Of a stretch of DNA of 64,000 nt, positions 35,630 to 43,812 are shown in pieces. The position numbers and the translations under genes were made by a program. Numbering within the stretch: the first letter of the stretch is position 1; the number at the start of each line of letters is the position of its first letter. This DNA is from Butyrivibrio fibrisolvens (GTDB taxonomy: Bacteria > Bacillota > Clostridia > Lachnospirales > Lachnospiraceae): assembly GCF_023206215.1 (NCBI RefSeq), contig NZ_CP065800.1:124001-188000 (forward strand), written 5' to 3'. The notes beneath the pieces are model-generated. The model was not told the origin of the DNA. It did no database searches and worked only from the letters and a program-made list of their open reading frames with translations.

Positions 35630-38600
35630 ATGATAATCTCATTAAATGGCAGCTTTAACTGCTCTTTTGAAGGAACAGATATTTCTTCATCCAATCTGTC
35701 TGTTCCGGGGACAATTCAGGCATCAAAAATAGCGCCGCATACACAAGAACGTGATACAGGTAATCTTACAGATGAGCATGAATACAGCGGCACAGTAATG
35801 CTAAGCAGACAGATGACTATACCACAAGGATATGATTCATATATTCTTAGTATAGAAAGAAGCCGTATCACCAAGCTCTATATAGACGGACAGCCTGTAG
35901 GAAGGCGCGACTCTCTTATAGCACCTCACGTATATGACATCACTTCATATATCACAAGAGAAGATACCCTCATACAGATAGAAATAGATAACAAGAACTA
36001 TCCATGCCCAGGCGGGCACCTGACATCCAAAGATACTCAGACCAACTGGAGCGGTATCCTTGGAGATGTGTATATTAAGTGCACCAGGAAGGCACATATT
36101 GTATCTGCAAGCGTAAAAACTGACTATGACAAGAAGTCAACATATCTCACTATAAATGTAGCTAAAAACTTCCCTTCAGATAAGGTTAATATCAAAGTCC
36201 GCACTTCTTTATGTAAGCTTCTGGACAAGTATCTAAATAAGGACGCTGATCCGTCTGAGTTTAAGAAGTTCAGAGATGATATAAGCATTGCCGCCAAGGG
36301 AACAAATTATGATATATTAAAAGAATATCTTGAGATAACAGAAGATATTCTTAAACCTCAGGAATTTACAGAGTCTTCCAATACTGATTCTAAATCTTTT
36401 GGCCTTGCAGATACTAAGTATATAAATGCCAAATATGCAAATACCAGCTATATAAAAACTTATTCAGATAATAACAATGATAGTATTTCTGATAATTATT
36501 CTGGTAATACCCATGATGGTATTTCTGATAATTGCTCAGATGATAACATATGTTCTTTTACCTATGAGCTTGACCTTACTGCTTCAGATAAGGGTGTATT
36601 TGAATGGGATACATTCACTCCTTACCTGTATGTTTTTGATATAGATCTATGCGATGAAAGCGGATCTGTCCTTGACAGCACCAAAGCTGTATGCGGACTT
36701 AGAAGTCTGAAAGCAGATGGCAATGATCTTCTATTAAATAACCGTCCTATTTTCCTAAGAGGAAGGCACTGCGGTCTTCTCTTTCCAATGACAGGTTTTG
36801 CTCCTATGAACGCATGTGGATGGCTATATGACATGATGATATCAAGAAGGTGGGGGATCAATCATTACAGATTCCATTCTTGTACACCGCCTGATGCAGC
36901 CTTTCTTGCTGCCGATCTACTTGGAATCGTGATACAGAGTGAGATGGAGATATGGGGTTCCTGGCTCATGGAAGATGAAGAGGGATATGATGCTACAATG
37001 CAGCAGTACCTTACCATGGAAGGATATCGCATGATATCTTTATTTGCGTCCCACCCTTCTTTTTGCATGTTTGGATGTGGCAACGAACTTTGGGGTAATC
37101 CAAAGGCTCTTGGTAAGCTCCTTGCAGGATTTAAGATGATCAATCCAGACCTTCTGTATACTCAGGGCTCCAATACTTTCCAGTTCTCACCCAACATACA
37201 GCCGGAAGATGACTTCTTCGTAGGAGTACGCTTCTCCACAGACAGACTCATACGAGGTTCCTATGCCCTATGCGACGGGCCTTCTGGACATATCCAGACT
37301 ATGCCTCCAAGAGCAGACTATACTTATGATGCCAATATAAGACCTGATCTTATCACTTACCAAAATAATATAAACAATGAAACTGGTAAATCTGATATTT
37401 CAGAACCTGCATCTACAACCACCATCCAGTTTGGTACTACTGTCAAGGAAGTTGCTCTTACATCAAAGGAGGAACTGATCCCTCACATACCTGTCATCTC
37501 CCATGAAACAGGTCAGTTCGAGACCTATCCTGACTACGATGAGATAGATCACTACACAGGAGTTCTCAAAGCCTACAATATCGCCGCTCTCAAAGATAAT
37601 GCCATTAGGATGGGGCTTTTTTCAAATGCCGGGAAGTTTTTCAAAAATTCCGGAGCACTTGCTATGCAATGCTATAAGCATGAGATGGAGGATGCACTTG
37701 CATCAAGATACCTTGCAGGAACCCAGCTTCTGGATCTTCAGGACTATACGGGACAGGGAACAGCCCTTATAGGAATCCTTAATTCTCTTATGGAAAATAA
37801 AGGCCTTATATCCCCTGAAAAGTTCAGACAGTCATGGGACGATATCGTAGTGATGGCAAGGTTTAGAAGCTATATCCATACCCCCGATGAAAGCTTCACC
37901 TTCGAGCCGATGATAGCCTATTATGATAAGAACATACATCCTGATATGATGCTCAAAGTATTACTCATCTCCTGTCCTAATGAAAGCGAAACAAATACTA
38001 AGACTATTGATAATACTACTTCTGACAGTGCTATTGTTAAAAATACTATCAATAATAGTACTATTATTAACAACACTATTATCGACAGTTCTATTCTTGA
38101 CTGCACAATTATTGACAGTAGTATTGTTGAGATTCCGCATATTGATTCACAGGGAAGGATCACACTTCCGGAAGTCACATTGAACTTCCCTGAAAGCTCT
38201 ACTCCTGAAAGATATGAACTCAAACTATATCTTATAGACAGCTCAAGTTGTAATAATAGTAATAATATACTTGCTACTAATACATATACGCTCTATTCAT
38301 ATCCAAAGATACCGGAAAGCGTCATATCATCTGCTGCCACAGATTTTGCAGATGACCCATATGTTACAACCAGCGCGACAGCTGCTATAAACAAGGTAAG
38401 AGAAGGTCATAGTATCCTTCTATATCTACAGGATAAGGAAAATACCAATTCAATTGCCGGTACATACTGCACTGACTTTTGGTGCTATCCTATGTTCAAG
38501 AGTATCTCAGAGAGAATGAATAAGCCCGCAGCTGTAGGAACACTTGGCCTATGTATAGATGATACAAGTCCTGCCCTTAAAACCTTTAATACACGCACCT

Positions 38601-38923
38601 ACTCTGAGCCTAACTGGTATGAGATCGTGACAGCGTCAAGATCTACTATTCTTGATGATACAAGCATAGAACCTATAGTCGCTACTATAGACAATGCCAG
38701 CAGAAGTCACCGCTTAGGACTATTATACGAGATACAAATAGAAGGTACAAACGCTTATATACTCGTCTGCACCTCCGATATTCCAAGGCTTATAACTTCT
38801 AATGTTAAGGAAGCATATGCCCTTCATAAAAGTTTATTAAGTTATGTAAAGGACACTTCCAAGCATGAAAATGCCAATAAGATAACGCCTGAAATCTTTA
38901 ATAGATTATTTACAGCAATCTAA
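35630..38923 (+). CDS. Large intracellular GH2-type glycoside hydrolase
   Basis: 1097 residues. N-terminal jelly-roll (sugar-binding) to about 170, immunoglobulin-like part, then a TIM barrel with the GH2 acid/base motif GCGNELWGNP near residue 483 and a nucleophile candidate in VISHETGQFETYP near 623. There is no signal peptide. Substrate is not readable; exo-acting galactosidase, glucuronidase or arabinosidase activities are possible. Two low-complexity insertions are odd: Asn/Ser/Asp-rich at about residues 245-305 and Thr/Asn/Ile-rich at about 783-830, both made of short repeats. The ribosome site GGGGGAG lies 8 bases upstream. Confidence 0.8.
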   Translation: MIISLNGSFNCSFEGTDISSSNLSVPGTIQASKIAPHTQERDTGNLTDEHEYSGTVMLSRQMTIPQGYDSYILSIERSRITKLYIDGQPVGRRDSLIAPHVYDITSYITREDTLIQIEIDNKNYPCPGGHLTSKDTQTNWSGILGDVYIKCTRKAHIVSASVKTDYDKKSTYLTINVAKNFPSDKVNIKVRTSLCKLLDKYLNKDADPSEFKKFRDDISIAAKGTNYDILKEYLEITEDILKPQEFTESSNTDSKSFGLADTKYINAKYANTSYIKTYSDNNNDSISDNYSGNTHDGISDNCSDDNICSFTYELDLTASDKGVFEWDTFTPYLYVFDIDLCDESGSVLDSTKAVCGLRSLKADGNDLLLNNRPIFLRGRHCGLLFPMTGFAPMNACGWLYDMMISRRWGINHYRFHSCTPPDAAFLAADLLGIVIQSEMEIWGSWLMEDEEGYDATMQQYLTMEGYRMISLFASHPSFCMFGCGNELWGNPKALGKLLAGFKMINPDLLYTQGSNTFQFSPNIQPEDDFFVGVRFSTDRLIRGSYALCDGPSGHIQTMPPRADYTYDANIRPDLITYQNNINNETGKSDISEPASTTTIQFGTTVKEVALTSKEELIPHIPVISHETGQFETYPDYDEIDHYTGVLKAYNIAALKDNAIRMGLFSNAGKFFKNSGALAMQCYKHEMEDALASRYLAGTQLLDLQDYTGQGTALIGILNSLMENKGLISPEKFRQSWDDIVVMARFRSYIHTPDESFTFEPMIAYYDKNIHPDMMLKVLLISCPNESETNTKTIDNTTSDSAIVKNTINNSTIINNTIIDSSILDCTIIDSSIVEIPHIDSQGRITLPEVTLNFPESSTPERYELKLYLIDSSSCNNSNNILATNTYTLYSYPKIPESVISSAATDFADDPYVTTSATAAINKVREGHSILLYLQDKENTNSIAGTYCTDFWCYPMFKSISERMNKPAAVGTLGLCIDDTSPALKTFNTRTYSEPNWYEIVTASRSTILDDTSIEPIVATIDNASRSHRLGLLYEIQIEGTNAYILVCTSDIPRLITSNVKEAYALHKSLLSYVKDTSKHENANKITPEIFNRLFTAI

Positions 38924-38942
38924 ATTTCCAGATACTAACCAA

Positions 38943-38995
38943 AACTACCCACTTGAACAGACTAGCATTCACAAAGTCTTTACAAGGGGGTAGTT
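38943..38995. repeat. Palindromic repeat between the GH2-type gene and ispE
   Basis: AAACTACCC and GGGTAGTTT arms with inner CTTG/CAAG and AGACT/AGTCT pairing. Contains CAAAGTCTTTACAAGGG, as does the palindrome at 12661. It lies between convergent genes and may end both transcripts. Confidence 0.6.
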
Positions 38996-39009
38996 TGAGT
39001 TAATAAGTA

Positions 39010-39876
39010 TTAATATTTGGGATTTACCGGCTTTGACATGAACAGTTCCGGGCAATAGCCGCTTTCTTTTACTTTGTCATAAGCTTGTTTAAGCTTAGCT
39101 TCATCATCGAAGATTCCAAATACTGTAGGGCCGCTTCCTGTCATAATGGATCTGACTGCGCCGCCGTCTTCCATAAGTGCTTCGATCTTCCCTATAATGT
39201 CATATTTACTCTTAGTAACAGGTTCAAGTACATTGGAAAGTCGCTGGCATACGCCGCCAAGATCGCCACTTCCTATAGCATCGCACATTCCGTCTATGTC
39301 CGGATGGAATTCAATCTCTTTGCTGTCAAGCTCTGTATATACCCAACCGGTTGATACGTTAATATCCGGCTTACCTACAAGGATGTAGCAATCAGGCATA
39401 TCAGGAAGAGCTGTAAGAACTTCTCCGATACCTTCAGAGAGCATGGTCCCTCCCATGATGCAATATGGAATATCTGCGCCTAGCTTTACAGCCATCTCGC
39501 ACATCTCTTCCTTGGTAATAGGAAGATCAAAAAGTTCCTTCATACCATAGAAAGCAGCTGCCCCGTCTGTACTTCCGCCAGCCATTCCTGCTGCAACAGG
39601 GATTCTTTTTTCAAGGTGCACATCCACGCCTTCCTTGATATCATACTTCTCCATCAAAAGGGCGCATACCTTATAGATAAGATTGTGCTCATCTGTTGGG
39701 ATTGTGTCTTTATTAGCTGTAAGTCTTATTTTGCCAAGGTCGTTTTTTTCAAACGTAAGTGTGTCGTAGATATCAACATTCTGCATTATCATGCGGACAA
39801 TATGATATCCATCCTCTCTTCTTCCTGTAACATCAAGACCTAAATTTATCTTTGCATATGCTTTTCTTGTGATCAT
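39010..39876 (-). CDS. ispE: 4-diphosphocytidyl-2-C-methyl-D-erythritol kinase
   Basis: 288 residues, normal for IspE. N-terminus RKAYAKINLGLDVTGRREDG, GHMP nucleotide loop RIPVAAGMAGGSTDGAA at 91-107, and C-terminal MTGSGPTVFGIF. It phosphorylates CDP-ME in the MEP isoprenoid pathway in the cytoplasm. The start has GAGG 5 bases upstream. No other pathway genes are adjacent. Confidence 0.96.
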   Translation of the reverse strand: MITRKAYAKINLGLDVTGRREDGYHIVRMIMQNVDIYDTLTFEKNDLGKIRLTANKDTIPTDEHNLIYKVCALLMEKYDIKEGVDVHLEKRIPVAAGMAGGSTDGAAAFYGMKELFDLPITKEEMCEMAVKLGADIPYCIMGGTMLSEGIGEVLTALPDMPDCYILVGKPDINVSTGWVYTELDSKEIEFHPDIDGMCDAIGSGDLGGVCQRLSNVLEPVTKSKYDIIGKIEALMEDGGAVRSIMTGSGPTVFGIFDDEAKLKQAYDKVKESGYCPELFMSKPVNPKY

Positions 39877-39892
39877 ATTTCCTCACTTTCAC

Positions 39893-39992
39893 TTAGTATT
39901 ATCCACTTTAACTGTCTACTTGATTACTGCAGTATCCTCGAAGGCTCTACAGCGGTACATAGACCCCGTAGGACAGAATAATAATACTTCTT
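39893..39992. repeat. Palindromic repeat upstream of ispE
   Basis: Outer AGTATTAT and ATAATAATACT pairing and inner CTGTC/GACAG pairing. The centre GCAGTATCCTCGAAGGCTC resembles part of an arm of the giant repeat at 17596, suggesting a short relative. Confidence 0.5.
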
Positions 39993-40058
39993 TCAACCTC
40001 AATTCTAACACAAATATCGCAGTTCGGCTTCCATGCCTGAATTTTTCCTCAAAAGCTA

Positions 40059-40086
40059 TAAAGTTTTAGTCTTTTGCATCCGATAA
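40059..40086 (+). promoter_or_regulatory. Sigma-28 promoter of the 40.2-kb gene
   Basis: TAAA (40059-40062), 16-base spacer, TCCGATAA (40079-40086). One base wider than the flgM promoter but within the usual range. Transcription would start near 40094. Confidence 0.65.
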
Positions 40087-40109
40087 TGAGAATGTAGGAG
40101 TATAACCTT

Positions 40110-40231
40110 TTTTGGCAGTATTATGTTCTATGCTGGAAGAGCATATGCCAAAGAGAATAGATGTATTATCTAAAATACGCACTCGTAATGCACAGGCAGG
40201 TGCAATGAGTTCGTGGAAAGGAGTCCAATTA
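40110..40231 (+). promoter_or_regulatory. Structured leader with GGA loop and GGA-rich ribosome site
   Basis: A hairpin (TATGCT and AGCATA arms) shows GGAAG in its loop, nested in TTTGGCA/TGCCAAA. The ribosome site, GGAAAGGAG, carries two more GGA triplets. This pairing of an upstream GGA hairpin with a GGA ribosome site is the layout of the CsrA-controlled hag leader of Bacillus. CsrA control is inferred. Confidence 0.4.
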
Positions 40232-40878
40232 TGAGTGTAGAATCAATTAACAGCGTATCTTCTATTAACACCGGCAACTATCAAGCGCCCCCCGTTGCAG
40301 CTAAAAAGGAGAATGCAGAGGAAGTAAAATCTTCTTCTGAAAACAGCGGCGTTGTATATGAAAAATCAGATAGTGCCAAAGTCGATGATTCCAAGAAGAC
40401 CTACAAACCCAACACAGCTCTTGTTCAGCAGTTAAAGGCTGATCAGGAAGCTCAGAAGCAGAATCTCATCAATATTGTCAACAAGATGATGAGTAAACAG
40501 ACCGGAGCTTATGCAACTTCTGTATTTGGAAGTGATTCTGATGATATCTGGAAGTTCCTTGCAAAGGGTGACTTCACAGTTGATCCAGAGACCAAGGCAC
40601 AGGCTCAGGCTGATATTGCAGAAGGTGGTTATTGGAGCGTAGAAGAGACTTCCAAGAGAATCCTTGACTTTGCAACAGCTATCACCGGCGGCGATCCTTC
40701 TAAGCTTGAAAATATGCGTGATGCATTCCTTAAGGGATACAAACAGGCCGAAGAGACTTGGGGCGGCAAACTCCCTGAGATCTCCCAGAAGACCTATGAT
40801 GCAGTACTAAAAGGATTTGATGAAAAAGCCAAAGAATATGGCATCGAAGACTGGAAGTCTGTATCAGAACAGGCATAA
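40231..40878 (+). CDS. Conserved motility-associated protein, unknown function
   Basis: 215 residues from ATG 40231, behind GGAAAGGAG; an in-frame GTG at 40213 lies inside that site and is rejected. Residues 1-75 are polar and probably disordered. The rest is helical with the run GGYWSVEETSKRILDFATAI near 132-151 and GGKLPEISQKTYDAVLKGFD near 181-200. I recall this C-terminal pattern as a hypothetical domain widespread in flagellated bacteria. Its sigma-28 promoter supports a motility link. Cytoplasmic or exported by the flagellar route; no signal peptide. Function unknown. Confidence 0.75.
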   Translation: MSVESINSVSSINTGNYQAPPVAAKKENAEEVKSSSENSGVVYEKSDSAKVDDSKKTYKPNTALVQQLKADQEAQKQNLINIVNKMMSKQTGAYATSVFGSDSDDIWKFLAKGDFTVDPETKAQAQADIAEGGYWSVEETSKRILDFATAITGGDPSKLENMRDAFLKGYKQAEETWGGKLPEISQKTYDAVLKGFDEKAKEYGIEDWKSVSEQA

Positions 40879-40880
40879 CT

Positions 40881-40982
40881 GAATATTAATAAAGGCGTTT
40901 CGTGGTCATGCTACGAAACGCCTTTTTTATAGATACACCATTGTAATAATAACAATCGTCACAATTGGAGCGAGTACAAAAT
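40881..40982 (+). repeat. Direct repeat, left copy (with terminator)
   Basis: About 100 bases shared with 42319-42428 in the same orientation. They include the terminator hairpin (AGGCGTTTCGT and ACGAAACGCCT, then six T, 40893-40928) and a CACAATTGGNGCGA segment. The terminator ends the gene at 40231; the two copies flank the ATPase gene. Confidence 0.8.
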
Positions 40983-40998
40983 CTAACCTTTATATACG

Positions 40999-42117
40999 TT
41001 AATCATTACACCATATTTCTATAAATCTATCAAATCTTGGAAGCCGTGCTTCAAGGTAGCCTCTTTGATTTGCAGAAAAGAAGTGCTTTTCAATAAGACG
41101 ATCTCTGTACATGTTATAAGTGTCTGGATTAGACATATTTGCTTTAGTATCTTTTGCCTTTCCAGTCTTACCCTTATAAAAACTTCGTATGAATTCCTGT
41201 TCCTTGTCAGTCAGCTCAGGCCAATCGAGATTATAAGATTTAAACAGTGTTCTCTCATAGTCAGGAATCAAATCTTCAAGTGTTTCTGTTTCCTTTTTAT
41301 TAAAATATAATGAACCTAGCACCTGATATGCATACGCATAGCCCAATGTCATGTCGTATAATTTTTTTGCTTCTGCAGCATCCACACCAAGATATTTTTC
41401 ATAGTTATTTGCAATATCAAATTTATCTAGTGGCTTCACTTCTCTCGTGTCTCCACGCCTAAAAAATGACAGACTTTTGGAAATCGCCTGATTACTTGGA
41501 TTGTTCCTGCTAGTTGTAAAAAATTCTTCTATATTTTTTGAAAGTCCACTCACAACTAGATATACGCGTTTACCTCGGTTAAACATAGTCCCCAATATAG
41601 AAAGGAGTTCTACTGTACTATCCGTTCTGGAAATATCATCTATCATAACAAGGACATTGAGATTTTTCTTGTTCGCTTTAGCAATCATACTTGCCAATAC
41701 AGCCTCTTTATCATAAAAGTTATTATTCTCAGCATAGGTTTTTGTTATTTCTATGCTTCCCTTACCAGATATAATTGGAATTCCGCCTTCAGCAGTTGCA
41801 TTAGTTTTTACTGAAGTTTCTGTCTTTTGTTCGTTAATAAAATCTTCTTGACTAAGATATGATATAAGTGCTGTTACTCCACTGCCCTCTGCCGCTAATG
41901 GATACACAAGCCAGTTTTTATCTTTCTCAAGTGCCTGTAACACCTTACCATATTCCACAGATTTCCCGGAGCCTCTAAGTCCTGTTATTTTATATACATA
42001 TTTTGACGATTCACTGCTTTTAAAATTTGTAATTATTTCATCTGCTATACCACAATCAATATATGGTTTACCTGCCACTCCTGGTGTAAGAGTAAAGGGA
42101 TCAATCCTAACATTCAT
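40999..42117 (-). CDS. P-loop ATPase of an accessory module
   Basis: 372 residues. Walker A GLRGSGKS at 46-53, Walker B LNVLVMIDD at 153-161, a sensor-like VYLVVSGLSKN near 187, then a helical C-terminal half that may include a winged helix (VVSG...FIRSFYKGKTGK region). It looks like the ORC/STAND-type ATP-binding proteins scattered in Clostridia, with no known function. The setting is unusual: flanked by direct repeats of about 100 bases, preceded by repeats spaced exactly 20 bp, and followed upstream by an RNA-ligase relic. The start has GAGAGGAG about 6 bases upstream. Defence, plasmid-like maintenance or self-regulation are all open. Confidence 0.75.
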   Translation of the reverse strand: MNVRIDPFTLTPGVAGKPYIDCGIADEIITNFKSSESSKYVYKITGLRGSGKSVEYGKVLQALEKDKNWLVYPLAAEGSGVTALISYLSQEDFINEQKTETSVKTNATAEGGIPIISGKGSIEITKTYAENNNFYDKEAVLASMIAKANKKNLNVLVMIDDISRTDSTVELLSILGTMFNRGKRVYLVVSGLSKNIEEFFTTSRNNPSNQAISKSLSFFRRGDTREVKPLDKFDIANNYEKYLGVDAAEAKKLYDMTLGYAYAYQVLGSLYFNKKETETLEDLIPDYERTLFKSYNLDWPELTDKEQEFIRSFYKGKTGKAKDTKANMSNPDTYNMYRDRLIEKHFFSANQRGYLEARLPRFDRFIEIWCND

Positions 42118-42156
42118 AACAGCTCCTCTCTTTTACTATTATTTTATAGCATTTCT

Positions 42157-42310
42157 TTTTACGCTTTTTATTTGTTTTTACTATTTTTTACGCTTATATA
42201 TTAATATTTACGCTTTTTTACTATTTTTTACGCTTGTATATTACTATTTACGCTTTTTTACTATTTTATTCTTTTTTTTTACTATTCATCAATAATATTT
42301 ACGTTTTTTA
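42157..42310. repeat. Iteron-like TTTACGCTT repeats upstream of the ATPase gene
   Basis: The ACGC core occurs at 42161, 42190, 42210, 42230 and 42250, with a variant ACGT at 42301. Four successive cores are exactly 20 bp apart, on the same DNA face, within two 40-bp tandem units. They start 40 bases ahead of the ATPase start codon. A binding array for a DNA-binding protein, perhaps the ATPase itself. Confidence 0.8.
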
Positions 42311-42318
42311 TTTTGTCC

Positions 42319-42428
42319 GAAAATATTAAAGGCATTTCGTAATTATGCTACGAAACGCCTTTTTTCTCTAAATACACTCGTATTAAAATTACCATTGTCA
42401 CAATTGGGGCGACCACAAAGTCTAATAT
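42319..42428 (+). repeat. Direct repeat, right copy (with terminator hairpin)
   Basis: Same layout as 40881-40982: hairpin AGGCATTTCGT and ACGAAACGCCT, six T (42330-42366), then CACAATTGGGGCGACCACA. Here no plus-strand gene precedes it, so its terminator has no obvious customer, which supports a duplication. Confidence 0.8.
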
Positions 42429-42453
42429 CCCCAAAGTCAATCCTCATTCTTAA

Positions 42454-42640
42454 TTAGATACTTATTATTGTCTTGTCATCCACTCTTGCAATAAATACAA
42501 ACCACTCAGGCTTCTTCAGTTTAAGTCTATTCTTCTGAATTCCTTCGCCGCACCATTCCCCCTGTAAAACAATGCTCTGGAATCCAGGGATCTTATCACC
42601 CCCGCCACCCCATCGTTATCAAACTCATTTTTGTCTTCAT
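42454..42640 (-). pseudogene. Relic of an RNA ligase gene
   Basis: The minus strand ending at TAA 42454 encodes DKIPGFQSIVLQGEWCGEGI followed by QKNRLKLKKPEWFVF, the QGE..G.GIQKNRL motif of Rnl2-type RNA ligases. Everything N-terminal, including the catalytic lysine motif, is missing. Just upstream an ATG (42640) behind AAAGGGGG opens a frame that ends at TGA after 14 codons, in a different phase. It is a decayed internal/C-terminal fragment, perhaps joined to its old start by deletion. Confidence 0.6.
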
Positions 42641-42665
42641 TATGTGTTCCCCCTTTAAAATAACC

Positions 42666-42719
42666 AAGTCACATTTTTTCCGGTAATTTATTGGATTTTC
42701 ACCGACAAAAATGTGACTT
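42666..42719 (-). terminator. Hairpin after pyrD
   Basis: Arms AAGTCACATTTTT and AAAAATGTGACTT over 13 bases with a 28-base centre that has CCGGT/ACCG pairing. About 40 bases after the pyrD stop codon on the minus strand. Confidence 0.6.
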
Positions 42720-42758
42720 TATATACAAATAATATACACTCAAACAACTACAAAGCAA

Positions 42759-43664
42759 TCATTCATGCACAGCGCCGATGATCTCACCAATATCATCAAG
42801 CTTCTGATCCTGCATATACTTCTCTATTCCATCTACAACCTTCTCAGTAGCATATGGATCATGGAAGTTCATCATGCCTACAGCAACACCTGTAGCTCCT
42901 GCCAGCATGAACTCTATTGCATCCTCACCTGTTGCGATTCCGCCCATTCCTATGATCGGGATCTTAACTGCCTGAGCGCACTGATATACCATGCGCACAG
43001 CAACAGGCTTTATAGCAGGACCTGAAAGTCCGCCTGTCTTATTTGCAAGGACGAACTTCCTCTTGTTAATATCTATCTTCATGCCTGTGATGGTATTTAT
43101 AAGTGATATAGCATCAGCTCCTGCGCTCTCTGCTGCCCTTGCCATCTCAGCTATATCTGTTACATTAGGTGATAGCTTCATGATTACAGGCTGCTTAGCA
43201 TGCTTTTTGATCTCATTTGTTATATTGTAGAGAGCATCAGGCCTGGTTCCAAATGCTATACCACCTTCCTTGACATTAGGACAGGATACGTTGATCTCAA
43301 GCATATCAACTTTCTCATCAGAGAGTCTGTCTACTACATTCAGATACTCTTCTTCAGAATGTCCGCATACATTGACGATGATCCTCGTGTCATACTTCTG
43401 AAGGAACGGAAGATCTCTTTCTATAAAAACATCTATTCCCGGATTCTGAAGGCCTATTGCATTGAGCATTCCGCTTGCTGTCTCTGCTACTCTTGGGACA
43501 GGATTGCCAGGCCAGGGCTTGTCTGCAACACCCTTAGTAACAACAGCTCCAAGCTTATTAAGATCTACAAATTCTCCGTACTCCTGGCCAGATCCAAAGG
43601 TTCCTGATGCAACCATTACCGGATTTTTGAATTCTACACCTGCGATATTTATCTTAGTATTCAC
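42759..43664 (-). CDS. pyrD: Dihydroorotate dehydrogenase B, catalytic subunit
   Basis: 301 residues, class 1B size. N-terminus INIAGVEFKNPVMVASGTFG, FMN and substrate motifs (LEINVSCPNVKEGG with the catalytic Cys, MKLSPNVTDI, LSGPAIKPVAVRMV, IGMGGIATGEDAIEFMLAGA). Uses NAD through PyrK to oxidise dihydroorotate to orotate. It is downstream of pyrK and pyrC. The 148-base gap from pyrK leaves room for its own promoter. Confidence 0.96.
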   Translation of the reverse strand: MNTKINIAGVEFKNPVMVASGTFGSGQEYGEFVDLNKLGAVVTKGVADKPWPGNPVPRVAETASGMLNAIGLQNPGIDVFIERDLPFLQKYDTRIIVNVCGHSEEEYLNVVDRLSDEKVDMLEINVSCPNVKEGGIAFGTRPDALYNITNEIKKHAKQPVIMKLSPNVTDIAEMARAAESAGADAISLINTITGMKIDINKRKFVLANKTGGLSGPAIKPVAVRMVYQCAQAVKIPIIGMGGIATGEDAIEFMLAGATGVAVGMMNFHDPYATEKVVDGIEKYMQDQKLDDIGEIIGAVHE

Positions 43665-43812
43665 ATTATCTCCTATTTCATGCTCTACATGACTTTTAAT
43701 AACAATAGTCTTTATGATTATATGCCTATATATACCTTGACCTTACATAGGTAGTATTTAGATATTTATATCCAAATACTGATATCATTATTTTTACATG
43801 AATTAATCAATA

